From Lentzea flava (GTDB taxonomy: Bacteria; Actinomycetota; Actinomycetes; Mycobacteriales; Pseudonocardiaceae): DNA of 64,000 bases. This document shows positions 7,688 to 16,812 of the stretch, piece by piece. The notes beneath the pieces were generated by a model that had not been told where the DNA came from, ran no database searches, and saw only the letters and a program-made list of their open reading frames with translations. Where the stretch lies: positions 1 to 64,000 of the forward strand of contig NZ_BMRE01000034.1 of NCBI RefSeq assembly GCF_014648475.1. Direction: 5' to 3'. The position numbers and the translations under genes were made by a program. Each line of letters begins with the position of its first letter. Positions within the stretch are counted from its first letter, which is position 1.

Positions 7688-8839
7688 GTGCGAGTTGCGC
7701 TCATGACGCGGGAGTACCCGCCGGAGGTCTACGGCGGCGCTGGTGTGCACGTGGGATTCCTCGTGCCCCATCTCCGCGAACTCGTCGACGTCGACGTGCA
7801 CTGCTTCGGTGCACCGCGCGGAGACGCCACTGCCCACAATCCCCCGCACAGCCTGGAGCAGGCGAACGCGGCGCTGACGACGCTCGCGGTCGACCTGGAG
7901 ATGGCTCAGGCGGTGTCCACGGCGAACCTCGTGCACTCGCACACCTGGTACGCCAACATGGGCGGTCACCTGGCCAAACTCCTGCACGGGATCCCGCACG
8001 TGGTGACGGCGCACTCGCTGGAGCCGCGCCGGCCGTGGAAGGCGGAGCAGCTCGGTGGCGGGTACCGGATCTCGTCGTGGGCCGAGCGGACCGCGTACGA
8101 GCACGCGGACGCGATCATCGCCGTGAGCGACGGCATGCGCGCGGACGTGCTCGACGCCTATCCCGCGCTGGATCCGGCGAAGGTGCACGTGGTGCGCAAC
8201 GGGATTGATTCCGCCGCCTACCACCCGGTGAGCGAGACGGACGCGCTCACCTCCCGCGGCATCGATCCCGAGAAACCGGTCGTGGCGTTCGTCGGACGGA
8301 TCACCCGGCAGAAAGGTGTCGGGCACCTGGTCGCCGCCGCGCACCACATCGACCCGGCTGCCCAGATCGTGCTGTGCGCCGGCGCGCCGGACACGCCCGA
8401 GATCGCCGAGGAGACCAAGCGGGCCGTGACCGAGCTCGCGGCGACCCGCGAGGGCGTCTTCTGGATCCAGAAGATGCTGCAGCCCGCCGAGGTGCGGCAG
8501 ATCCTCAGCCACGCGACGGTCTTCGTGTGCCCGTCGGTCTACGAGCCGCTCGGCATCGTGAACCTGGAGGCGATGGCGTGCGGCACGGCTGTCGTCGCGA
8601 GTGACGTCGGCGGCATCCCGGAGGTCGTCGCGCACGGCGAGACGGGGCTGCTGGTCCACTACGACGAGCACGATTTGTCGACATATCGACTTCAACTTGC
8701 CGAATCGATCAACGAGCTCATCGCCGATCCCGAACGCGCCCAGCGCTTCGGAGCGGCCGGTCGCAAGCGTGCTGAGCAGGAGTTCTCCTGGTCCGCAATG
8801 GCTGAGCAGACGGTCGAGGTCTACCGCAGTGTGATTTGA
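7688..8839 (+). CDS. glgA: GT4 glycogen synthase / maltose-1-phosphate synthase (GlgA/GlgM type)
   Basis: 383-residue GT-B fold glucosyltransferase of the actinobacterial GlgA family. The start at GTG 7688 gives the conserved N-terminus RVALMTREYPPEVYGGAGVHV; the C-terminal domain has VAFVGRITRQKG and the nucleotide-sugar motif around PSVYEPLGIVNLEAMACG. The Mycobacterium homologue Rv1212c (GlgM) makes maltose-1-phosphate from ADP-glucose and glucose-1-phosphate, so either glycogen elongation or M1P synthesis is possible here. Pairing with divergent glgC supports ADP-glucose as the donor. The frame is open about 200 bp further upstream, into glgC, but that extension is not conserved-looking. 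Confidence 0.93.
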   Translation: MRVALMTREYPPEVYGGAGVHVGFLVPHLRELVDVDVHCFGAPRGDATAHNPPHSLEQANAALTTLAVDLEMAQAVSTANLVHSHTWYANMGGHLAKLLHGIPHVVTAHSLEPRRPWKAEQLGGGYRISSWAERTAYEHADAIIAVSDGMRADVLDAYPALDPAKVHVVRNGIDSAAYHPVSETDALTSRGIDPEKPVVAFVGRITRQKGVGHLVAAAHHIDPAAQIVLCAGAPDTPEIAEETKRAVTELAATREGVFWIQKMLQPAEVRQILSHATVFVCPSVYEPLGIVNLEAMACGTAVVASDVGGIPEVVAHGETGLLVHYDEHDLSTYRLQLAESINELIADPERAQRFGAAGRKRAEQEFSWSAMAEQTVEVYRSVI

Positions 8840-8929
8840 GACACACACGACCGGGGCAACCCTGAAGTGTGAACGCCGCCTTTAACCAGTAGTGACGTAG
8901 TCGTTTCTACCGGTGAGGGGCGCGAGACT

Positions 8930-10330
8930 GTGCGGCGTGCGGTTCTGGGTCTGACGGTCCTCCTCGCGGTGACTGGATGTGCCACAGCAGCCAAGACACA
9001 ACCCGCCTCCATCCAGCCCACCGTCGACGGTCTGAAGATCGCGGATGCCTCCGACCTGCAGGCGCAGGCCGAGGCCCAGCTCGCGTACACGCTGGAGTAC
9101 GGCTACGTGGCGCGGGCGGGCGCGGCGGCGGTCACCTGCTGGTTCGCGAAGACCGGTGTCGAGTCCGAGGTGGACAAACGTCTCTGGTGCGGGCCGGTCC
9201 AGGTCCCGGGAAGCGGTGCCAGCACCGACTGGGTGCCCGTGCCGTTGAAGGAAGTCACCAAGACGGGTGACCAGGTCCGCTACGAGGTGCAGTCACCCCA
9301 GGTGCCGGAGAAGGGCACCCGCAGCACGCCGCTGGGGACGCTCGTGCGCACCGACGGCAAGGAGTTCGACCCGAAGAAGCAGCAGGACCTCACCGCCGGC
9401 CGCGACTTCCTCGCCGTGCTGCCCGACGACGGCAAGCGCTCCAACGCCGATCTCGGTCTCGGCAACCTCGACTTCCGGCTGCGCGACGACCTGCTCTCCA
9501 CGGTCGTCACCGGCTGGGCGAACCCGGACATCTGGTTCACCGCAGAGGGCACCCTGCGCGCAGAGCCCGGCACGCGGCTGCGCGTCGTCAGGATGAAGGT
9601 CGAGAAGCTCTGGGAGACCGACAGCGGTTTCCACCGCACCAACTGGCAGGGTTTCGCCCCGCAGCCGTCCGAGCTCGCGCTGGAGGTGCCCGGCAAGCGC
9701 CAGCTGCTGCCCGCCGACCGCCTCCCGGCCAACGGCTCGGTGTTCGTCGTCTACACGGTTCCCGACCCGCAGGACGGCGCGGAGACGCTCGCCCTCGGCT
9801 CGCTCGGCGCCAAGTCGCTCGAACAGCGCGTCGAGATCCCGTCCGGCAAGCGCACCGACAACGCGCCGCACGTGCTGCAGCGCGCCGCCGGGCCCGCCCA
9901 GTTCCAGGAGGCGACCCAGAAGATCCGCTTCTCCGACCGCGAGCTCGGCATGAAGGTCACCGGGATCCGGCTCGGCCGCCAGCGCCCGGTGAAGCTCGGC
10001 CAGAGCCAGTACGACGTGGCCACGATCTCCGCACCGGACAAGGCGTTGCTGGAGGTGCGGGTCGAAGCCACCGGCAACCTGCCCGACACCGCGGGCGGCA
10101 ACCTGACCAAGGACCTGATCACCGTCAAGCTGCCGGACGGCTCCACCGCGCCCCAGGTCGGTGCCCGCTACGACGGCGGCCCGCTGCCGTTCGCGATCGT
10201 GGTCGAGATCCCCGCCGACACCCGCTCGGTCTCGGTCGGCATGGAGCCGGGCGAACCGGAGCTGCCGCGCCTGGGCAAGACCGCGATCTCCCCCGTCGAC
10301 TCGCGCATCACCCTCGCCCTGGAGTTCTGA
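8930..10330 (+). CDS. Predicted lipoprotein of unknown function
   Basis: 466 residues beginning with a lipoprotein signal peptide (MRRAVLGLTVLLAVTGC, lipobox VTGC, Cys17). The rest is hydrophilic and beta-rich with no catalytic motif I recognise; the layout of alternating short strands suggests two or three Ig-like or DUF-type extracellular modules. GTG start with GAGGGG 9 nt upstream. It sits alone between glgA and a convergent MFS gene, and its last 163 bp overlap the 3' end of that gene on the other strand. I do not recognise a family, so function is left open; anchoring outside the membrane is well supported by the lipobox. Confidence 0.82.
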   Translation: MRRAVLGLTVLLAVTGCATAAKTQPASIQPTVDGLKIADASDLQAQAEAQLAYTLEYGYVARAGAAAVTCWFAKTGVESEVDKRLWCGPVQVPGSGASTDWVPVPLKEVTKTGDQVRYEVQSPQVPEKGTRSTPLGTLVRTDGKEFDPKKQQDLTAGRDFLAVLPDDGKRSNADLGLGNLDFRLRDDLLSTVVTGWANPDIWFTAEGTLRAEPGTRLRVVRMKVEKLWETDSGFHRTNWQGFAPQPSELALEVPGKRQLLPADRLPANGSVFVVYTVPDPQDGAETLALGSLGAKSLEQRVEIPSGKRTDNAPHVLQRAAGPAQFQEATQKIRFSDRELGMKVTGIRLGRQRPVKLGQSQYDVATISAPDKALLEVRVEATGNLPDTAGGNLTKDLITVKLPDGSTAPQVGARYDGGPLPFAIVVEIPADTRSVSVGMEPGEPELPRLGKTAISPVDSRITLALEF

Positions 10331-11412
10331 ACCAGCATCGCGGCCAGCGCCAGCCAGCCGATGATCACGAGCACCAGACCGCCCCAGCCCCACTCGCCGT
10401 AGGCGGTGCTGCCGGACGTGCCGCCGATGCTGCTGCCCACGTAGAACCCGCACAGGTACAGCCCGGACGCGTGGCCGCGGGCGTGGGACGGGGCCCGCGC
10501 GCCGACCCAGCTGCTCGCGATGGCGTGCGAGGCGAAGAAGCCCGCCGTGACGACGGCCAGGCCGAGCGGCACCCACAGCAGGCTCGCGAGCGTGCCGACC
10601 GCCACCACCCCGATGGCCATGAGCAGCACGCGCCCGCGGCCGAGCCGGTCGGCCAGCCTGCCGGCGAACGCCGCCGACGTGCTGCCGAACGCGTAGAAGA
10701 CGAAGACCAGCGACTCGAGCCACGACGGACCGGTGAGCTGGAAGCCCGCCACGTTGTAGAACGAGACGAACGCGCCGACCATCAGCACGGAGACCGCGTA
10801 CAGCGAGAGCAGCACCGGGTCCCGCACCGCCGCCTTCATGCCCCGAGGCGCCCGCTTCGGCGCCGCCTGGGCGCGGGGCAGGAAGAAGACGACGACCAGC
10901 GCGGCCGCCAGCCCGGCGACACCGCTGAGCAGGATCGACCCTCGCCAGCCCAGCCAGTCCGCGGTCGTGCCGGAGAGCAGCCTGCCGATCATGCCGCCCA
11001 CGCTGTTGCCTGCGATCATGGCGCCCATCGCGGCGCCGAGCCTGCCCTTGTCGAGCTCGTCCGCGAGGTAGGCCATCGACGCTGCGGGCACCCCGGCCGC
11101 GGCGACGCCCTGCAGCACCCGCAGCACCAGGAAGACGTCGTAGTCCGGCGCGAACGGCAGCACCACGCCCAGCAGGCCCGCCAGCAGCACGCTGGTCACG
11201 ATCACCGGCCGGCGTCCCACCCGTTCGGACAGCATCGCCACGGGCACGACCACCACGGCCAGCGCCAGCGTGGCCGCGGACATCGCGAGCGACGCGCCGC
11301 CCGGCCCCAGGCCGTAGTCGGCGGCGATCTGGGGCAGCACCGGCTGCGGCGCGTACAGCAACGCGAAACACGCGAGTCCCGATGCGGCGATGGACGTGGT
11401 CAACCTGGTCAC
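10168..11412 (-). CDS. MFS transporter (drug/metabolite exporter type)
   Basis: 414-residue major facilitator with about 12 hydrophobic segments. The loop motif VGRRPVIV after helix 2 and GRLADRLGRGRVLL between helices 8 and 9 are the typical MFS signature loops. It is divergent from a LysR regulator, the common arrangement of a substrate-inducible exporter. I choose GTG 11412 as start because TAGCGT lies 7 nt upstream (leaderless); the frame opens at TTG 11439. The C-terminal about 55 residues are low in hydrophobicity and are encoded antisense to the end of the neighbouring lipoprotein gene, so they are likely a read-through extension of an ordinary MFS tail. Substrate unknown. Confidence 0.88.
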   Translation of the reverse strand: MTRLTTSIAASGLACFALLYAPQPVLPQIAADYGLGPGGASLAMSAATLALAVVVVPVAMLSERVGRRPVIVTSVLLAGLLGVVLPFAPDYDVFLVLRVLQGVAAAGVPAASMAYLADELDKGRLGAAMGAMIAGNSVGGMIGRLLSGTTADWLGWRGSILLSGVAGLAAALVVVFFLPRAQAAPKRAPRGMKAAVRDPVLLSLYAVSVLMVGAFVSFYNVAGFQLTGPSWLESLVFVFYAFGSTSAAFAGRLADRLGRGRVLLMAIGVVAVGTLASLLWVPLGLAVVTAGFFASHAIASSWVGARAPSHARGHASGLYLCGFYVGSSIGGTSGSTAYGEWGWGGLVLVIIGWLALAAMLVQNSRARVMRESTGEIAVLPRRGSSGSPGSMPTETERVSAGISTTIANGSGPPS

Positions 11413-11446
11413 GCATTCGACGCTAAGCCATACGTCCAATACGGAA

Positions 11447-12358
11447 ATGAGCCAGAATCAATTCATGGATGAATTGGAGCTGGCCCCGAAGCTGGCGGTG
11501 CTGAAAGCGCTTGCCGCCGACGAGCACGTGACCCGTGTCGCGGACCGCGTCGGTCTGCCCCAGCCGACGGTCAGCCGCTGGCTCGCCGAACTGGGCGAGC
11601 AGCTCGGCTCGCCGATCGTCGTGAAAACCGGCAGGAGGGTCCGGCTCACCCGTGCCGGCCGGCTGCTCGCCGACGCGGCGGCACGGTCGCTGGCCGCGCT
11701 CGAACCGGGCCTGCGCGAGGTCGAGGAGGAGCTCGACCCGGAGAAGGGCCGGGTGGTGCTGGGCTTCCTGCACATGCTCGGCCGGTCGGTGGTGCCGGAG
11801 CTGGTCCGCGGGTTCCGCGCGGACCACCCGCACGTCCGGTTCGGACTGATCCAGAACGCCCGCTACACCGTCGTCGAGAAGCTGCGGCAGGGCGAGATCG
11901 ACCTCGCTCTGGTCGCGCCTCCGCCCGACGGTCCCGAGTTCTCCTCCGCCGTCCTCTTCGAACAGGAGCTGATCGTCGTCGTGCCGGTCTCCCACCGGCT
12001 GGCGACGAGGAAATCCGTGCGGCTCAAGGACTTGGCGGACGAGGAGCTGATCCTCCTGGAGCACGGCTACGGCCTGCGGCAGATCACCGACGACATGTTC
12101 GCGGCCGCCGGAATTTCGCCGAAGATCGCGTTCGAGAGCCAGGAGATCGAGACGGTGCGCGGCCTGGTGGCGGCTGGTCTCGGCGTCGCACTGCTGACGC
12201 ACGCCGAGACCACACCGCCTGCCGGGCTCCGCGAACTACCGCTGGCACCGCGGGCGAGCCGCGTGTTCGGGCTCGCCTGGTTGACCGGCCACCCGTTGCC
12301 GCCCGCGGTCCGCGCGTTCCGCGAGCACGCGCTGGGAATTCACGGCGTCCAGCGCTGA
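11447..12358 (+). CDS. LysR-family transcriptional regulator
   Basis: 303 residues. The N-terminal winged helix-turn-helix is clear (HVTRVADRVGLPQPTVSRWLAELGEQL, then VVKTGRRVRLTRAG), followed by a periplasmic-binding-like effector domain from about residue 95 (VLGFLHMLGRSVVPEL, EIDLALVAPPPDGP). Divergent from the MFS exporter across 34 bp, it most likely controls that gene and itself in response to an unknown small molecule. The intergenic segment contains an ATACG direct repeat that could be part of its operator. ATG 11447 is chosen; ATG 11465 is an alternative. The last 19 bp overlap the 3' end of the convergent hydrolase gene. Confidence 0.9.
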   Translation: MSQNQFMDELELAPKLAVLKALAADEHVTRVADRVGLPQPTVSRWLAELGEQLGSPIVVKTGRRVRLTRAGRLLADAAARSLAALEPGLREVEEELDPEKGRVVLGFLHMLGRSVVPELVRGFRADHPHVRFGLIQNARYTVVEKLRQGEIDLALVAPPPDGPEFSSAVLFEQELIVVVPVSHRLATRKSVRLKDLADEELILLEHGYGLRQITDDMFAAAGISPKIAFESQEIETVRGLVAAGLGVALLTHAETTPPAGLRELPLAPRASRVFGLAWLTGHPLPPAVRAFREHALGIHGVQR

Positions 12359-13938
12359 GTTCCCGACCACGTCCGCAGGTACGACTCGGCTCCGCTCAGC
12401 ATGTCCTGCACGAGCTGGTCACCGCCGAGCTGACGGACCTTCTCGACCCAGTCCGGCAGCAGCCCGATGTGCGCGCCGCCGTCGACGTTGATGTCCCAGA
12501 CGCGCTCGCCGGTGCGCTGCCGGTCGACCAGCGGGCCGCCGGGGTAGCTGCGGAACGGGTAGGTCACGCCGGTCTGCGGCGCCGGGTGCGAGCCCACGCC
12601 GTTGTAGTCAGAGCCGAACCCGATGCCCACGCCGTACTTGCGCCGCAACGGTTCCGCGGCGGCGGCCTGCGCGACGTACCCGCCGGGGTCGTTCTCGTAC
12701 CCGGCCACGAACCCGCCGAGCTGGTAGACCTGCTCGGTCCACTGCGCGTCCATCCAGCTGTGGCTGGAGATGATGCCGGGGTAGCGCTTCTGCGCGGCCA
12801 GCTCCAGCGTGCGGCCGGCGGCCTTCACGCTCATGTGGTCGATCTCGATCATCATGTGCCGCTTCATCATGGCCTGCACCGCGTACTCGCCGAGCGACGT
12901 CAGACCGCGCACGTTGCACCGCTTCGCCGGGTCGTAGGCGGGCGCGACGACGGAGGCCGGGATCAGCGCGTTCGGTCCCACCGTGCCGATCGGGTTGTCC
13001 TGCTGCGGCCCCTTGCACTGCTCGGTCTGCCACCACTGGCCGGTGCGCAGGAACTGACCCGCGTTGATCACGCCGCCCTGCGTGCCCGAGTCGAACCGGA
13101 CGCCGCACAGCGCGTTGTCGAACTTGTGGCACAGGAACGCGCTGCGCACCCCGAGCGCGTACATCTCGTCGAGACCGCGGTCGATGTCGCCCTTGCCGCA
13201 CAACGGGATGTCGAGGAACGTCCGGCAGCCGAAGAGCTCAGAGGTCTCGATGCCGAGCACCACCGCGAGCTTGCCCTGCTCGACGACCTGACGCGCCTGC
13301 TCGGCCGACGTGACGATGCGGAACCAGCCCTTGCCGGGCCCGCCGAACATCTTGTCGATGAACGCCTGCAGCTCGTAGGTGCGCTGGGCCTGCAGCCGGA
13401 CGGAGGTCATCTCGTCGCACGGCCGGTCCTTGAACGGGTGGATGATGCACAGCTCGGCGTTGCTCGTGAGGTCGGTGACCAGCACGCGCTGGCCGCCGCG
13501 CCAGGCCCGTTCCAGCCAGGCGTAGTAGTTCTGCTGGTGCGAGACCGTCGTGTAGGACGGCCAGTTCCGGAAGGTCGGCCAGCCCACCGGGTCGTGGCCG
13601 TCGAAGTCGCCGGTGACGATCGCCTCGAAGATCGCGCCCAGGCCTGCCGGGTGGTGCTCGGGGCAGTCCTTCAGCGCGTCCGCCACGCCCAGCTCCGAGA
13701 ACGGCTTGCCGCAGATCAGCCTGCCGCCGAAGCCCTCGTTGGTCATGAGGTGGTTGTGCGCGTCGACGAACCCGCGCACCTTCCCGGCGCCGTCCGTGCC
13801 TTTGAACGGCTCACCCGTGACGTTGATCTCGGAGTCCGGCGCGGGCCTCGCCACCGGCTCCCACCACGGGGTGCTCGCGACGGCGGGGGTCAGCGCCGAC
13901 AGGACCAACGAGGCGGCGAGAGCCAGGCGAAGTAACAC
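12340..13938 (-). CDS. Secreted metal-dependent hydrolase, peptidase M19 / amidohydrolase-like
   Basis: 532 residues with a signal peptide (about 1-21, ending AVAS). Metal-binding motifs along a TIM-barrel are visible: VDAHNHL near residue 60, a conserved Glu in VLGIETSE, IEIDHMS, ISSHSW and the C-terminal GFGSDYNGVG, matching the GSDFDG signature of renal dipeptidase (M19) enzymes. The protein is longer than classical M19 members (about 320-400) because of inserted Cys-containing loops, consistent with an extracellular form. It probably hydrolyses a dipeptide or a related amide or lactone. GTG start with AGAGGAG upstream. It is downstream of and co-directional with the aminopeptidase gene, which hints at peptide use. 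Confidence 0.78.
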   Translation of the reverse strand: MLLRLALAASLVLSALTPAVASTPWWEPVARPAPDSEINVTGEPFKGTDGAGKVRGFVDAHNHLMTNEGFGGRLICGKPFSELGVADALKDCPEHHPAGLGAIFEAIVTGDFDGHDPVGWPTFRNWPSYTTVSHQQNYYAWLERAWRGGQRVLVTDLTSNAELCIIHPFKDRPCDEMTSVRLQAQRTYELQAFIDKMFGGPGKGWFRIVTSAEQARQVVEQGKLAVVLGIETSELFGCRTFLDIPLCGKGDIDRGLDEMYALGVRSAFLCHKFDNALCGVRFDSGTQGGVINAGQFLRTGQWWQTEQCKGPQQDNPIGTVGPNALIPASVVAPAYDPAKRCNVRGLTSLGEYAVQAMMKRHMMIEIDHMSVKAAGRTLELAAQKRYPGIISSHSWMDAQWTEQVYQLGGFVAGYENDPGGYVAQAAAAEPLRRKYGVGIGFGSDYNGVGSHPAPQTGVTYPFRSYPGGPLVDRQRTGERVWDINVDGGAHIGLLPDWVEKVRQLGGDQLVQDMLSGAESYLRTWSGTQRWTP

Positions 13939-14017
13939 GAGCGCTCCTCTACGACGGTGTGAAGGCGCTCACATCATGCCGTGGAACGTCGCCGTCTCGT
14001 ATGGCCGATCGTAGGTA

Positions 14018-15448
14018 CTAACGCGAATATTTCTCAGCCAGCTCGATCAACGTCCGCGCGCCGAAGCCCGTGGCGCCCGCGACGACCTCGTCGTAGACCT
14101 TCTCCGACCGCGCCGGGCCCGCGATGTCGAGGTGCGCCCACGGCACCTGACCAGCGAACTTCTGCAGGAACAGCGCCGCGGTGATGCCACCGGGGCCGGG
14201 CGGGCACTGCTTGTAGTCGGCGATCTCGCTGGCGACGGCGTCGACGTGCTCCTCCAGCAGCGGCATCCGCCACCACTTCTCGCCTGCCCGCTCACCCGCG
14301 TCGATCACGTTCGCCGCGATCTCCTCGGAGGCGGAGAACACCGCGCCCGTGCGCAGGCCGAGCGACACCTTCATCGCGCCGGTCAGCGTCGCCACGTCGA
14401 CGATCAGGTCCGGTTCGAGGTTCTTCACCGCGTACGCCATCGCGTCGGCCAGGACCATGCGGCCTTCGGCGTCGGTGTTCTGCACCTCGGTGGTCGCGCC
14501 GCCGTAGTGCCGCACGACGTCGCCCGGCCGGTACGACGAGCCGCTCACGTGGTTCTCGGCGCACGGCACGAGCCCGGTGACCCTGATCGGCAGCTGCCGG
14601 CGCGCCACGGCCATCAGCGCGGCGATCACCGCGCCGCCGCCGGCCATGTCGGTGCGCATCAGGTGCATGCCGTCGGCGGGCTTCACCGAGATGCCGCCGG
14701 TGTCGAACGTGATGCCCTTGCCGACGAACACCAGGTGCGGGCCGGTGGTGCCGTACGTCAGCTCCAGCAGCCGCGGCGGGCGCGTCGAACCGCCACCGAC
14801 CGCGAGCACGCCGCCGAAGCCCTGCTGCCGCAGCCACTTCTCGTCCCGCACGGTGGCGGTCAGCCCGTCGACCTTCTCCGCGAGCTTGGCGGCGGTGGAG
14901 GTGAGCCAGCGCGGGTCCTTGACGTTGGACGGCGTGTTGGCGAGGTCACGGGCGAGCGAGGTGGCGGTGGCCAGCGCGTGGGCCTTCAGCGCGGCCGAGG
15001 TCAGGACCTCCTCGAAACCGGTGTCGCCGGTGACGAGCCGCAGCGAGCCGACGCGCTTGGGAGCGTCCTCGCCGGTGACCTTGAAGCGGTAGCCGCCGAG
15101 CGCCGCGCCCAGCACGAACGCGCGCACCTTGTCGGCGTCGAAGTCCGGGGTCAGCAGCACGTCGGCGCTCTTGGGCGCGTCCTCGCCGCTCAGCGCCCGA
15201 GCCAGTGCGGCACCGGCCGTGCGGTAGTCGCTGAGGGTGCCCGTGCCGACACCGAGCGTCCACGTCTGGTCGTGGCGAACCGTCTCACCGGCCTTGCCGG
15301 TGAGCTCCGACACGTCGATGCCGTCGCCGCCCGGCCCCAGCACCGGTCCCGTGGCCGCGAGCACGACCGCGGGAACGTTGCGGCGCGAGGTGGTGGCCAC
15401 CTCGACGTCCACGAGCTTGGTTGGCACTGACGGAACCGTCGACCCCAC
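14018..15448 (-). CDS. pepA: Leucyl aminopeptidase (M17)
   Basis: 476-residue cytosolic M17 aminopeptidase releasing N-terminal residues from peptides, with a two-metal site. The catalytic C-terminal domain shows VGKGITFDTGGISVKP (Lys/Asp ligands), the second Lys/Asp region MRTDMAGGG and the family signature NTDAEGRMVLADA. The N-terminal domain is the usual divergent regulatory/DNA-binding half. I start it at GTG 15448, which has GGGGAGAGGG 6 nt upstream; the frame opens slightly earlier at TTG 15466, inside that ribosome site. Mycobacterial PepB is the same family. The gene stands alone between DUF3117 and the M19-like hydrolase. Confidence 0.96.
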   Translation of the reverse strand: MGSTVPSVPTKLVDVEVATTSRRNVPAVVLAATGPVLGPGGDGIDVSELTGKAGETVRHDQTWTLGVGTGTLSDYRTAGAALARALSGEDAPKSADVLLTPDFDADKVRAFVLGAALGGYRFKVTGEDAPKRVGSLRLVTGDTGFEEVLTSAALKAHALATATSLARDLANTPSNVKDPRWLTSTAAKLAEKVDGLTATVRDEKWLRQQGFGGVLAVGGGSTRPPRLLELTYGTTGPHLVFVGKGITFDTGGISVKPADGMHLMRTDMAGGGAVIAALMAVARRQLPIRVTGLVPCAENHVSGSSYRPGDVVRHYGGATTEVQNTDAEGRMVLADAMAYAVKNLEPDLIVDVATLTGAMKVSLGLRTGAVFSASEEIAANVIDAGERAGEKWWRMPLLEEHVDAVASEIADYKQCPPGPGGITAALFLQKFAGQVPWAHLDIAGPARSEKVYDEVVAGATGFGARTLIELAEKYSR

Positions 15449-15574
15449 GACTGACCCTCTCCCCAAGGAAATTCTCGACCGCCAAGTTTCCCCCAGGCGC
15501 TCCGACCGCCGGCTGTCGCCCCGTGTTTCGACGGTCAGACGGGCACTTCACAGCTTGTGTCGGAACGAAGCGAT

Positions 15575-15603
15575 GCCCCGGCCTCCACTGTGGAAACCGG
15601 GGC
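15575..15603 (-). terminator. Terminator of the DUF3117 gene
   Basis: Stem GCCCCGG (15575-15581) with CCGGGGC (15597-15603) extended inside by two positions that are G-U wobbles only in the minus-strand RNA and by TCCA/TGGA, giving about 13 paired bases with a 3-nt loop. It lies 25 nt beyond the DUF3117 stop codon. Confidence 0.6.
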
Positions 15604-15627
15604 TTGCGTTGCTTCTCGCCGGGTGCC

Positions 15628-15795
15628 TCAGCCGGCGGCGGCCTTCAGCGCGTCGCCCAAGGCGCTGGCCTCGTCCGCCGACATCTCGACGACAAGGCGC
15701 CCACCACCCTCGAGCGGCACGCGCATGACGATGCCGCGTCCCTCCTTGGTGACCTCGAGGGGACCGTCGCCGGTCCGGGGCTTCATGGCCGCCAT
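15628..15795 (-). CDS. DUF3117 small conserved protein (Rv1211-like)
   Basis: 55-residue protein beginning MAAMKPRTGDGPLEVTKEG and ending EASALGDALKAAAG, the signature of DUF3117, one of the most conserved small ORFs of actinobacteria. The Mycobacterium homologue Rv1211 lies between glgA and tagA; here it likewise precedes tagA, although other genes have been inserted on either side. ATG start with GGAGGG 8 nt upstream. The protein is mostly beta with a short C-terminal helix and has no known catalytic residues. Function is unknown; ubiquity in the phylum suggests a housekeeping role. The call rests on near-complete sequence recognition. Confidence 0.93.
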   Translation of the reverse strand: MAAMKPRTGDGPLEVTKEGRGIVMRVPLEGGGRLVVEMSADEASALGDALKAAAG

Positions 15796-16004
15796 CGCGT
15801 GCTCCCTCCGTCAACATCTTCCCCGTCCGGCCAGGCCGGATCTGCTCCATTCTCCCCTATCGCGACTCTCGCGCGAAACCGAACCGATCTTTTGCCGAGT
15901 TCGGGTGACATTTGTTGATCTTGCTTTCACCCTGATCAGTACCCGTTTTCACGACAACGCAACACTTTCGGCACCGATGGTCGTGTCGTGACAGACTGGG
16001 CCGG

Positions 16005-16802
16005 GTGCGAGCCCGTTCCGCGCTCTTCGACGTCTACGGCGGCCACCTGCGTGAACGAGGTGGTGCCGCGACCATCGCCGCCCTCGTCCGGCTCCTCGAA
16101 CCCCTCGGATTCGCCGCGCCGGCCGTCCGCACGGCCGTGTCCCGGACCGTCCGGCAGGGCTGGTTGCATCCCGTGCGGCTGCCGGACGGACCCGGCTACG
16201 CGATGACACCTCGCGGGGAACGAAGGCTCGACGAGGCCGCCGCCCGCATCTACCGCACCCGGCCGTCCACGTGGGACGGTCGCTGGCACGTCGTGGTGCT
16301 GGAGGAGATGCCCGGCCGCGACTCGCGGGATCACCTGGCGTCGGAACTGCAGCTGCTCGGCTACGGCGCGCTCGGCCCTGTGACGTGGATCGCGCCCCGT
16401 CCGTCGCCGGAGCTGGCCGACGTGCTCGCCGCCGAGGGAGTTCTCGCACGAACTTTTCACGGTTCACACGACGGTGCGGACGTCGAGCTGGCGTCCAAGG
16501 CGTGGGACCTGCCGGAACTGGGGCGCGACTACGCCGCGTTCGTCGCGCACTGGCAGGCGCAGGTGTCCGTTGTGGACGAAACCGACGACGCGGCGGCGTT
16601 CGCGGCCTCGCAGCGGCTGCTGCACGCCTGGCGGAAGTTCCTGTTCCGCGATCCCGGTCTTCCTGCTGAACTGTTGCCACCGGACTGGCCGGGGCACGCG
16701 GCAGCGTCGTTCTTCGACGAACAGACACTGCGGCTGGCACCGGGCACGAGTCGGTTCGTCGACGAGTGCCTGCGGCCGGTCCGCAACGTTTCCACTGCTT
16801 GA
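16005..16802 (+). CDS. PaaX-family transcriptional repressor
   Basis: 265 residues with the three-part PaaX layout: an N-terminal winged helix (about 1-75, PAVRTAVSRTVRQGWLHP), the central domain (about 95-170, WDGRWHVVVLEEMPGRDS) and the C-terminal domain rich in Trp/Arg (HAWRKFLFRDPGLPAELLPPDWPG). PaaX proteins repress phenylacetate or related aromatic acid catabolism and release DNA on binding an acyl-CoA. The stop codon is 10 nt before an enoyl-CoA hydratase gene with which it is surely co-transcribed, so it may control a short CoA-ester pathway. GTG start without obvious ribosome site. No other paa genes are in the window, so phenylacetate itself is not established. Confidence 0.9.
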   Translation: MRARSALFDVYGGHLRERGGAATIAALVRLLEPLGFAAPAVRTAVSRTVRQGWLHPVRLPDGPGYAMTPRGERRLDEAAARIYRTRPSTWDGRWHVVVLEEMPGRDSRDHLASELQLLGYGALGPVTWIAPRPSPELADVLAAEGVLARTFHGSHDGADVELASKAWDLPELGRDYAAFVAHWQAQVSVVDETDDAAAFAASQRLLHAWRKFLFRDPGLPAELLPPDWPGHAAASFFDEQTLRLAPGTSRFVDECLRPVRNVSTA

Positions 16803-16812
16803 TGGAGGTCCA

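Noticed and set aside
9293..11416. Long minus frame spanning the lipoprotein and MFS genes
   Set aside because: Arg/Gly/Ala-rich shadow of two real genes in other frames.
12469..13935. A 488-codon open frame opposite the M19-like hydrolase
   Set aside because: Low-complexity Arg/Ala composition and no recognisable domain; the hydrolase on the other strand has a signal peptide and metal motifs.
15548..15850. A 100-codon minus frame at DUF3117
   Set aside because: Different frame from the 55-residue DUF3117 product, which matches a highly conserved family and has a good ribosome site.
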